64,000 bases of DNA. It comes from Sialis fuliginosa (taxonomy: Eukaryota; Arthropoda; Insecta; Megaloptera; Sialidae). Where the stretch lies: NCBI GenBank assembly GCA_961205875.1, contig OY540818.1:14234761-14298760 (forward strand). Reading direction: 5' to 3'. The notes under the pieces were generated by a model. That model ran no database searches and was not told the DNA's origin. It saw nothing but the letters and a program-made list of their open reading frames with translations. Both the position numbers and the translations under genes were made by a program. Below are positions 1 to 64,000 of this stretch, piece after piece; positions within the stretch are counted from its first letter, which is position 1; each line of letters starts with the position of its first letter.

Positions 1-1097
1 TATGTAATAATTACAATACATAGGATTGTGGGTATTATTCTTAGTATTCCCATTATGTTGATACTTTTGACCAAAAAAAATTTGTTGAAAGAAATTTAGT
101 CTAGTTAATATAATGTATTAAATTTTGACGCATAAAATATTTCCTAAAAATTCACTAGCAATTAAAGTTCTGGATCATTCTTACCTTTACAAGGATTTTT
201 TTTAAACAAAATATATGTATCTAATGATTGAAATGTGCAAACCAATTTATATACATATTTTGTAATTAGGGCTGCATGCCGAAATTTTTTTCGGTCTTAA
301 AACGAAGTCGAGATCTACATAGACGGTTTTAAAAGATTATCAGTTAGGTACCTATATATTAATATAATTTTATATTTGATGTAAATCTTTAATTATTAAA
401 TAAGGATTAATAGAACAAAATTTTATGTGCAGCCCTAATAATAATTAGATATGAGAAAGAAAGAAAATAAAGATTATTTAATTATTGTATCTTGTACACA
501 ATCCTATTTCTTACTAATTGTATCTATACTATATAAAAATACATACGTAGGAACAAATTGATGTTAAGGCAGTTGTAAAATTATAGTAATTACGCTATTA
601 AAAGATGTAAGTTTCTTTAAAAAGTAATACCTCTTGGAAAGTTCTACATAGGCATACGTAATAGTCTATATCAAGATTTATTAATGATCATAAAGAATTT
701 TCCTATAAAGTCGCACTGATATTCTTTGATTTTTTCCTTTGTCTGTTCAATCTTTTATAAAGTCGAGACGCTTCGTTTAAAATTTGTTTATAAACGATCC
801 TCCTTCCCCCCAAATAACATATTATTGTCTACATTGATGCCATAACATTAAATGATAATTTTAATGGTTAACAGTGCAGTAAAGAAAGTTAATATGAATT
901 TGGGTATATGGCTTATAGGTATAAGCTTAAAATGCACGAAGAATTTATAAATGATCCTTGTATTGGAGCTTGCTAGTACAATATAAAAGATTATGTTTAA
1001 AAAAGTCACTCAACAAGTGCGTAAGGTGTTAAAATAGTATTATCAACATTGTTCTGCAGAAGGCTTTACATTTGTAAACCGGCCAGACAGATCTTGG
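1..1097. other. upstream AT-rich non-coding DNA
   Basis: No open frame of interest and no splice-flanked coding segment is visible before the first Pax promoter. The stretch is AT-rich and holds one small inverted-repeat element, listed separately. It could contain distal regulatory sequence for Pax, but nothing in it can be named. Confidence 0.6.
267..439. repeat. small MITE with AGGGCTGCA ends
   Basis: The left end reads TTAGGGCTGCATGC and the right end ATGTGCAGCCCTAA, an inverted pair about 170 bp apart. A second member of the same family starts near 23413 (TAGGGCTGCACATGAG) and shares internal sequence (a run like GGTTTAAAAAGATTATCA). No convincing target duplication is visible. A non-autonomous DNA transposon is the simplest reading. 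Confidence 0.55.
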
Positions 1098-1200
1098 TGA
1101 CGTCACATGAGTCGCTCGCTGATAAGTGACGTTTAAGACGCGGTAATGCCGATTGCACTATCGAGGCTATATAAAACGCATGCGATAAGACGTATTGTCA
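1098..1200 (+). promoter_or_regulatory. Pax distal promoter: CRE, TATA box, initiator
   Basis: A perfect palindromic CRE/ATF site TGACGTCA lies at 1098-1105, with a half-site TGACGTTT at 1127. A strong TATA box (TATATAAAA, 1168-1176) follows, and an initiator-like TGTCATAC sits about 30 bp downstream, so transcription probably starts near 1198-1200. The first good splice donor downstream is at 1418, directly after the short coding exon at 1411. The block is clearly less AT-rich than its surroundings. Confidence 0.6.
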
Positions 1201-1225
1201 TACAACAAGAACGTTGTATCCGCTA

Positions 1226-1410
1226 ATGTCACACGAGTTGAACAATGTATTGCAATATCGATTGTCTGCTTTTTTGCATGAAAATCTTGCACGAGGTTTA
1301 GAATCAGTTAGGTTAGTGGAATTTATCGAAGGCGTATCGAAATCTGTTAGTGTTCCGTTTTGTGGTGTGTTTTTGGATTGGCGTTATCCTGTTTTTGAGG
1401 AATTACCAAA

Positions 1411-1414
<4 letters not shown>
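1226..1414 (+). CDS. possible upstream ORF in the Pax leader
   Basis: An ATG about 27 nt after the predicted transcription start opens a 62-codon frame that fills the leader. It closes with a TGA that overlaps the Pax start as ATGA (1411-1414). The predicted peptide has no recognised domain and no signal peptide. It may be a chance frame, but its length in AT-rich DNA and its overlap with the main start suggest a translational control role. Both are inference. Confidence 0.3.
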
Positions 1415-56870
<55,456 letters not shown>

Positions 56871-59616
56871 ATTTTGTTGTTGTATTTGTATAAATTTAAT
56901 TTTACTTTTAACATTATATTATGTTAGATTTTCATTCAGTTATTTGTCATTAACAGAAGTGTATTGAATTATTTAAGAATCTTGTAAAGACTGTTTGAAA
57001 ATCTTACTTAACAAGGTGCTTATTTTTTAATATTAACTTTGTAATTTTCGTAATAATTAACTGAAAACGTATTCAACATTGTTTTAATGCATTCACTGTA
57101 GACACCATTAAAAAACTGCACCTAATCGATTTGTGAGCAGTGGCAGATTTCCGTACAGGCAGTAGAGACAGCCACTTTGGGTTTCTATAATAAAAAAAGC
57201 TCTTTCTAACATCAATGGCTCCAGTAAATTCGTTATATACTATCATATAATGACACAAACGTGTATAGGTAAAGGTCACATAATACAGTGAAGGAGTTGC
57301 ACCATCCAGATCCAGATTGTGTCAAAGTGGTCAGTGAATGTGATAATAAACCTCTATAAGGCCAATCCCCACTATATGTAGGTACTGTTAAATATATGTA
57401 TGTTAATTAAATAGAAACATTTAAACTGCTGAGAGTTTGTTCTATGTAGATGTTGGAGCATACTGAGCTGGCAATATTTCAAGTAAAATACTTGAAAAAG
57501 TAGTTCAAGTAGTTTTTGAAAATTGAAGTACGTTACTTTAAGTTCATTTAATTTTTTTTAAATGTAATACTTGTTAAGTATTACATTAAACTCATTAAAG
57601 TAAGATACTTGAAGTACCTACTTAAAGCATTTTTAAAATAGCAAAAATTACTTGGTACTTTTATTAAGTACTTGGTACTTGTACTGAGTACTAATGACAG
57701 CTCTGGGCTGTACATATAGTAGTAATGGGCCTTTATTCTGTTCAAATTGTGTACAAGTTATTAAATTTAAAATAATTTAACAATATTGTAATGATTTTGA
57801 ATACTTAAAAAATTTTTGATATGTGTCCACAGTGTGGTGAAAAATTGAACTATTCCTATCGAATAAGCTGTCAGTTAGTTTGAAAAACATGTTTAATTAA
57901 ATAGTTTGCTATTTCCATATCACAAGTTCTTCTTTATTATTAAATTAAAAGACTTTGGAGATTTTCTCGGCTGTAGTTTTTGATTTCTTCAACTGTTGTA
58001 AGCACATAAATTCCTATATTAATATTATTAATTCACTTATTTATTGAAAATAGTACTTATCTATTTATGTATTATACATGAATAATATTCTTGTGTTTAT
58101 TTGAAGAATTATATCAGTTATCCAGAACTAAGCATTATACTAATAAGGTTTAGTTTTATAAAAAAAATCTGTACGCAATAGTACATTTTATTGGTTGTTT
58201 TTTTGAAGAAAACCTTGCATCAGCCATTTCCAAAGTATTTTTCATATTTTTCATTAATTATACTTTTTTTTTTTATAAAAGAAATTAAATATTATGTATA
58301 TAATTACAAATTTAATTGTTTACTAAACACCGGTTGAGTTAGGTTAGATGACAGTTGTCCCGATTGTGTTATAGTTTCAATTTTTACCACTGAACGCGTC
58401 GCTACCATCGCGACACATATCTTTACGTAATTATTAATTTGTAAAAAATGATATATTTAATAATATTGAAATATGCGTAGAATTTTTAAATGATTTGCTA
58501 ATTGCTATCATAAAATATATTTGAATTGATATAACAGCACAATTTAATTAATGTATAAGTATGTTATTACTAGTTTACAATAATGCCTAATTATCAAATT
58601 TATATATAATTCACATAAAATTAAATACTTATGTCAAATTATGTAATGTGCCAAATAATTGTATATTTATGTTAAGTGAATTTAAAAATGTGATTAGGAA
58701 TTACAAAGATGTTAATATGAAGACATCTATAAAAAGAAATGCATTAATTAGACTTTAAGTGTTTGATTAAAAACTAAATTAATTAAATTCTATCAGTTGA
58801 TTGAGTCTTCTAAAATTATCTTGCTATACTTTTGGACTACCAAAGTCACGATTGTAAACATAGTGTTTATACAAAGAACGTTTCTTTACGATTCAAATAG
58901 CACTTGTTTTACTACTTTGATTCAAGCAAGCACGATAAATGTTTAAATTATGGATATAGTAATATCGTATAGTTTGTGATGCGTCTATATAAAATATATG
59001 ATTAATTTTATTATTTTTATATAACATAAATATACAACCAGTATTTAAATAAATAAAATATCAATTATACAGTATAAATAAATTAATAATTTCAGTAGTA
59101 TTTATATTGATAATTTGGTGTAGATGTTGTTTAAACCATTTTGTATTTTAGTGAAAGTGCTCATGAATAATAGCTTGGAATATATATTATATACTTAAGT
59201 AAATAATAAAGTATTTTATTGTATTTTAGCTGTTTTATTTAATTCCTTTCAAGGTAATTTTTGGTCTAGTGCCAGTGAAAAAGTATTAAGCTTGTTTCAG
59301 AATTTGATTTTGATCATTCATCGCATCTATATTAGATTTACATTATTTTTGACTCGCAGTACAAAACAGCTTTATACTCGAAAAATATGAAAATGAAATT
59401 AATAAACGTATCAAATTAGTTATTAGTTATAAAGTCCTTATTATTGACAAATCTATACATAATATTATTTATATTATTTTTTTTTTATAATTGTCTAATA
59501 TAACAAAAATATAATGAAAGTTTGATAACCGCTGCTTGAAAAGGCGTGGTGATTGGTGCTGACACAGGTGGTGAATAGTTTTATTTACATGACAAATAAC
59601 AAAACTAAACGGAAAA
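56871..59616. other. Pax 3' UTR and intergenic region
   Basis: The 3' UTR is unresolved: AATAAA occurs at 57345 and 59205, among others. The stretch includes a CAGTGGCAGATTT piece near 57134 and a TIR repeat at 57463-57706. No further gene is seen before the Ly6 gene. Confidence 0.45.
57463..57706. repeat. AAGTACTTG-rich TIR repeat
   Basis: The left end GAGCTGGCAATATTTCAAGT and the right end, read inward, CAGAGCTGTCATTAGTACTC are diverged inverted copies. The interior is full of AAGTACTT words (TACTTGGTACTT repeated). It is a hAT-like MITE type, non-coding, probably inside the Pax 3' UTR. Confidence 0.55.
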
Positions 59617-60251
59617 ATGTTTTTTAAAAGTTTTTTATTCTTTTCGTTAATTCTACTATTTGTAGACAAGTGTAAGTATTATTTAAAGTTCTAATTTATT
59701 TTCACATTTTATTTTAACCTATATTTTGTACCATAAAATGCGAACGTTTATATGTTAATTAATTAGCGATATCTATTTAATTATATAATTTATATTACAG
59801 GTACTTCCTTAGAATGTTATGTTTGCCATCGACAAGAAGATAATGTTGAAAAATGTTTAAATACTATTAAAACTTGTGAACAAGGTGACGATGTGTGTTT
59901 GACAGAAGTAGAATGGGGTAGCACACCTTATTGGTCACAGGGAGCATTAAAACAATATTACGTTTCTAAACGATGTTCAACCAAAGAGAAATGTAAGAAT
60001 TTAAGAAGAGCAAACATGCCTCTATGTACACATATTTGGTACGAAGATTGGAAATGTTCTAGTTGCTGTCAAGGCGATAGGTGTAATTATTACATTATAG
60101 TAAGTAAACGTTCTTTAAATTATAAATAACATCGAGTACAATCATTTTATTTTTATTTTAGTCTGGAAGCAGTCAGTTTTCGATATCATTTACTATGTTG
60201 CCATTAAGTTTCACTGTGTCGCTTATGTATTTAAGTAATAGAATATTTTAA
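59617..60251 (+). CDS. Ly6/three-finger GPI-anchored protein, 3 exons
   Basis: Exons 59617-59671, 59801-60099 and 60162-60251 join in phase 1 and then phase 0 (donors GTAAGT, acceptors ATTACAG and ATTTTAG) to give about 147 residues. MFFKSFLFFSLILLFVDKC is a signal peptide. The mature part starts SLECYVCHR and ends CCQGDRCN, the hallmark first and last cysteine patterns of the Ly6/uPAR fold. There are 12 cysteines in the mature domain, two more than the basic ten. WGSTPYWSQGALKQYYVSKR is a distinctive middle block. The last exon encodes SGSSQFS and a hydrophobic tail, a typical GPI-attachment signal. Insect relatives (quiver/sleepless-like, boudin, crooked neck-type Ly6 genes) act in ion-channel modulation and septate junctions, but which role applies here is unknown. 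Confidence 0.88.
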
Positions 60252-60742
60252 GGTATGTTAATAATTTTTTAATAAGAGTCATGCATTTACGTTTCCGTCC
60301 AAATATATTTTAATTATGTATAATGATATTTACTCCAATAATTTTTTACACTCTTAAATCTCATATGAACATATAATTTTAGTAAAACTGGATTTTAGTA
60401 ATTAATACTTTATCCGTCCAAATATTGATCTGTATTTTTTTTATGCATCTATATTATGAGAATTTTATACATCTATACCATTTATTTATATAAGATTAGA
60501 TTTATACAATATGTTAGCTGTGTTACATTACAAATACTTTATTGAGTTCAAACTATTTTGTAGTGATACACAATGTAAATTATTATTCTAAATAGGTTTA
60601 TAAAAATGAACAATTCATTATATAATTGCCTTAATATGTAATGCCTTCTATGTATTTTAAATATTGTTAACAGTTTATATATTTTGTATGAAAATATAAT
60701 ATACTTTATATCAATATATAGTATTTGTTTTTCTAAAATTAG

Positions 60743-60748
60743 AATAAA
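60743..60748 (+). terminator. candidate polyadenylation signal of the Ly6 gene
   Basis: AATAAA lies about 490 bp after the Ly6 stop codon in AT-rich DNA where such hexamers are common. Support is positional only. Confidence 0.25.
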
Positions 60749-61570
60749 TAGAAAGTTTACAGCCTTTACTGTATTTTCTTTACAATAACTTCAAATACCC
60801 AGATAGATACTAAAGGAAACTACAGTAATTTCTGTATTGATCTTGTGTTAGATTTGTAGATTGATAAAAAATACTATTTTTATCTTTAGTTTTGTTTGAC
60901 TATATAAAAATATCTGCCATGAGAGGACTTTCTTATACGTAATTTGATTCTTTTTTTATTAAAACATATTTCTGATAAACTATAAATTATATATATTATA
61001 GATAATAATACTACCTATAATTTTTTACTTGGTTATTTTTCTTTAATTCGCACTGTTTTAAAGTAACTCGAAAAATTCAAAAATCGACGTAAGTAAACAT
61101 CCGTATCCGGTTGAAAGATCGTTTTCAAAAATAGGAGATTTTCTTCCCAGACAAAAATTAATCTTAAATATAAAATTTCACCCTTCTACGATTTGTCGTA
61201 TTTGAGTTACATCTCGTACAGACCGACAGACACACAGACATCAGGGAAAGTCAAAATGGATTAAAAAATCGGCTTCACTATACTTATACTATATGTATAT
61301 GGGTATAAGAAAGTAAAAATATTGTTTAGAATTTTATTTAGATGTATATTTACTATCTGCCCCTGTGGTACTTGTCCCATATTTTTTCTAGGGAATTATG
61401 GTCACCTTATTTGTGATATAAAAAATGAAAAATTGAAAATCTTATAGTCATTTCATAATATAATCATGTTTTTTTGTTCGACATTTATTTACTCTAGAAT
61501 TCCAAGAAAAACATCTTCAATTTCGTATGAAAACAATTCGTTTGCGCATGGCCGCTAGACAATTTTAAAT
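60749..61570. other. intergenic DNA with a retroelement tail
   Basis: The only recognisable part is about 61075-61310: TACATCTCGTACAGACCGAC followed by AGACACACAGACATCAGGGA and a TATACTTATACTATATG tail, a LINE/SINE-like 3' end. The rest is AT-rich. Confidence 0.45.
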
Positions 61571-61579
61571 ATACGCGTG

Positions 61580-61687
61580 TATAAAGTTTGACTATCAAAC
61601 GCTATACGTAGCTTACTGTGAACAGATCTCTGTATTGTGGATAAAATTGCGAGTTCGTTGCGAAGTAATTTTGTGGTGCTAGTGAAA
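61580..61687 (+). promoter_or_regulatory. promoter and leader of the 61688 gene
   Basis: A TATAAAG box at 61580-61586 follows a CGCGTG block. A GTGAACAGATC initiator-like site about 30 bp later precedes a leader of some 70 nt containing no other ATG. Confidence 0.4.
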
Positions 61688-61765
61688 ATGATTACTAATT
61701 TTCAACACTTAAATTCAAATAAACTTTTGTGTGTATCTATTTTTATGGCGTATGCTCTTTCCGGT
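61688..61765 (+). CDS. first coding exon of a secreted or membrane protein (partial)
   Basis: ATG opens 25 codons (MITNFQHLNSNKLLCVSIFM, AYALS), then one base and a GTAAGT donor at 61766. The peptide has a polar start and a hydrophobic core ending Ala-Leu-Ser, a plausible signal peptide. The phase-1 junction after the signal peptide is the same as in the Ly6 gene just upstream, so a second Ly6 gene in a cluster is an attractive guess. No following exon with a Ly6 cysteine pattern is found up to the window end, so the family is not established. Confidence 0.5.
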
Positions 61766-63790
61766 AAGTTTATTTTATTTTATAATGATTACATTTGAAA
61801 TGAGTTGAATTTATTTTTATTTGAATTAATTATTATTAATTTTAGTACTAACTTATTATTATTACTTTAAATTAGATATATTGTTTGAATTAAGTTCTAG
61901 TACTTAAAATACGAAAAATATTTTTTAGAATTATCTTTCAATCTAATTGTTTAAAGTTTTAAAGTTTAGCAAGTGTTATTTTTGTATAAATCATAAATGT
62001 AAGTTATTAAAAAAACTATATTAATATTTTTATATAGTTTATACTTTTGAAATGAATGAAGATTTAAAATTTCTAAATAAAAAACCTAATTTAAAACACA
62101 TTTCAATTTTATCTTCTTTATGAGCTTCTTCCTTTAACATAGTGTCTGTTTTTATATATTCTTTAATTTATTTTTCCTTGTTTGTGTAAATAAAAAGCAC
62201 TCCAAATAATGAAATGGGTAAAATATAAATACATACATAGTGTATATAAACGAGTGAATAACAAAAATTAAGATAAATAGACCATATGATTATTATAGTT
62301 TTTAATTATTTAAGACCATCTTTGAGATGACAGTAGTATCACGTTAATTTTTTGATTAATTATCATCAATTGAATTTTTTAGAGTAGGTATCTTTAATTT
62401 TTTTTTAATTGCAGAAAATGCGTTGTATTATTTAATTATTTTTTTTAGTACCTACATATATATTTACATATGAAATTGTAAGGATTTTGCTTCCTTGCCA
62501 TATCTGTAAGAAATGTGACCATTTCTCAAAGAAAAAAAATTCGCTCTCCGATTTCAAAATTTCTTTCTTTTAGGTCTTTAAAATTAATTGTCATCCCGTG
62601 TTTACTTTTATTTTTAGTTGGGTCTGGCTAGTGGAAATTTGTTTATTTTTTCAAAATATCTCAAAAGTTCGTCATAAAAATTTTATAAAATATTTTTTGT
62701 AGAACATTCAATTTTCTATAAAAAGTCGCGTAAATAATAATTAAGTACGTATTACAAAAAAATCTACCAAGTAAATGCACAATGTTTCCTCGTGCTAAAT
62801 TCACCAGAGGTAGTTACTGAACAATTTAAATAAAAACCGATAAAATGTTCAGATAAATTACCTGGCATTGGTTAACCATTTAATTTTAATACAGTTTTAT
62901 TACAAAAATATTAGTTGGAAATTTTTTTTGAAACGTACCTAATTATTTTTTCGTATATTTTTCATTTTTTGACAATTTCAATCTATGCAATCGTCAAAAT
63001 GACATTTTTTTGGTGTATTGTATATTGGTGACTACTGCTTTAGCGGATATTAATTATAAGTCGTCAACTAGAATCCGTTATAAAATATGTTTGAATTCAT
63101 TATAACACTGCGAACATCGCATAAATTCTCAATTATACAGAAAATTAATTATAAACAACAAAACTGCTACAGAGCTTTCGTGTACACAGTAATTGAGTTT
63201 TAATTGATTTTTGTTTTAACATCGACACTGTGTTTAATTTTATCATACATTAATCGGTACTCACAATCAATAACCGATTGTAAATTGTTTTCATAAAGTA
63301 GGTACACGAAAAAAAATAATTTTCGAAAAATAACGCGTGATTTTTAAAAGAAGCAAAATAACTAAGGAAAATTGTATAGAAATTTCATGAGATATTCAAT
63401 ATAATTTGATGGGTAAACTGATAACATTACAGTCTAAAATTATATTATTACAGTTTCAAAGAGTAAAATATTACAGGTTTTCTGTTACAATCCGAGATAG
63501 ACAGGATAAAACTGTAATTCTTTATACAGTATATTTTTTACGTGGACTTACTGTAGAAAACATTCTAATACAATTGCCGCATTATAGTAGTAAGTCTTGA
63601 TGCTTCCATTGTGATATTTTTATGATTTATTATTATTTTCGTAATACGCGTTATACAAATACGTACTTTCATAAAAAAATGTTTTTAAAAGATAGATAAA
63701 GTTTATAACCAAATAACGCGGATTACATTTAGAAGCTCGTTGACATCACTGGCTGGACGAAAATTGGTTACTGTGCAAGTATTTATGCTA
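61766..63790. other. probable intron of the 61688 gene, no features seen
   Basis: AT-rich DNA. A possible acceptor near 62413 (TTGCAG) would continue in frame only for about 19 codons without cysteines, so I do not call it an exon. A 64-codon frame at 63406 has no recognisable domain. Confidence 0.4.
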
Positions 63791-63801
63791 TTGGGATTAG
63801 C

Positions 63802-63835
63802 TATAAAAGCAGAAAAACTCTCATAAGTGTCACCT
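63802..63835 (+). promoter_or_regulatory. TATA promoter near right edge
   Basis: TATAAAAG at 63802-63809 with the expected start site about 30 bp on, followed by a GC-richer leader (CACCTGCCCTGATTACC). It is a convincing core-promoter arrangement on the + strand. Confidence 0.45.
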
Positions 63836-63939
63836 GCCCTGATTACCCCAAGGCACATTCCCTTCCTTTATGTCATCCATGTCGAGAGAAGGTTTTGTTC
63901 GTCTAGTTATTTTATTTTTTTATTTTATTTTATTTTATA

Positions 63940-64000
63940 TGCATCGTACCATCAAAACTCCGGCAACCACTTCAAACTTAAATGAAACAGAGTATAGTAA
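63940..64000 (+). CDS. possible 5' end of a further gene, cut by the window
   Basis: ATG at 63940 opens a frame (MHRTIKTPATTSNLNETEY) still open at the window edge, about 110 nt after the predicted start of the 63802 promoter. It is Thr-rich, polar and lacks a signal peptide. Too little is present to identify it, and the frame could be chance. Confidence 0.3.

Noticed and set aside
62413-62480. Possible second exon for the 61688 gene after a TTGCAG acceptor
   Set aside because: In the required frame it gives only an AT-rich hydrophobic run and a stop, with no cysteines or donor.

Overview
The window is insect nuclear DNA: very AT-rich, with long spliceosomal introns (one of 22.7 kb) full of non-coding repeats, hAT-type MITEs with 8-bp target duplications, and clean GT-AG exons whose translations match metazoan cytoskeletal proteins. 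The order cannot be fixed from sequence alone. The hAT MITE and DUF4806-like content would suit a hemipteran, but a few retroelement tails are also common in other orders.

Nearly all of the window (about 1.1 to 57 kb, + strand) is one gene, paxillin (Pax), the focal-adhesion scaffold. The shared coding exons carry LD1 (22785-22927), LD2 (25336-25510), LD3 (25829-25940), LD4 (48608-48854), LD5 plus the start of LIM1 (53568-53810), and the rest of the LIM region (53930-54103, 54188-54418). It ends in one of two alternative last exons: 54703-54804 (LIM3 closed by another zinc finger and an acidic tail, no LIM4) or 56604-56870 (canonical LIM3/LIM4 end). At the 5' side several alternative starts splice in phase 1 into the middle of LD1: a TATA-driven two-codon exon at 1411-1417, a proline-rich exon at 11858-12008, and a three-exon series (19265-19373, 20351-20443, 21020-21121) whose exons are repeats of each other. 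I estimate isoforms of about 477 to 631 residues.

The large intron between LD3 and LD4 holds a nest of mobile DNA. A 6.3-kb element with CACTG ends (38668-45008) carries tandem subterminal repeats and a decayed, intron-containing gene that looks like the insect DUF4806 type. Inside it sits a 1.8-kb hAT-like element (40285-42091, perfect 8-bp duplication) built around a large palindrome that preserves a tesmin/TSO1-like CXC cysteine motif. Other introns hold a 0.94-kb palindrome (8486-9427), TA-flanked and hAT MITEs, retroelement tails, and foldback repeats with a hammerhead-ribozyme-like core.

Downstream of Pax are a complete three-exon Ly6/three-finger GPI-anchored protein gene (59617-60251), a first coding exon with a signal peptide (61688-61765) of another secreted protein, and at the right edge a TATA promoter with a possible start of a further gene (63802-64000).
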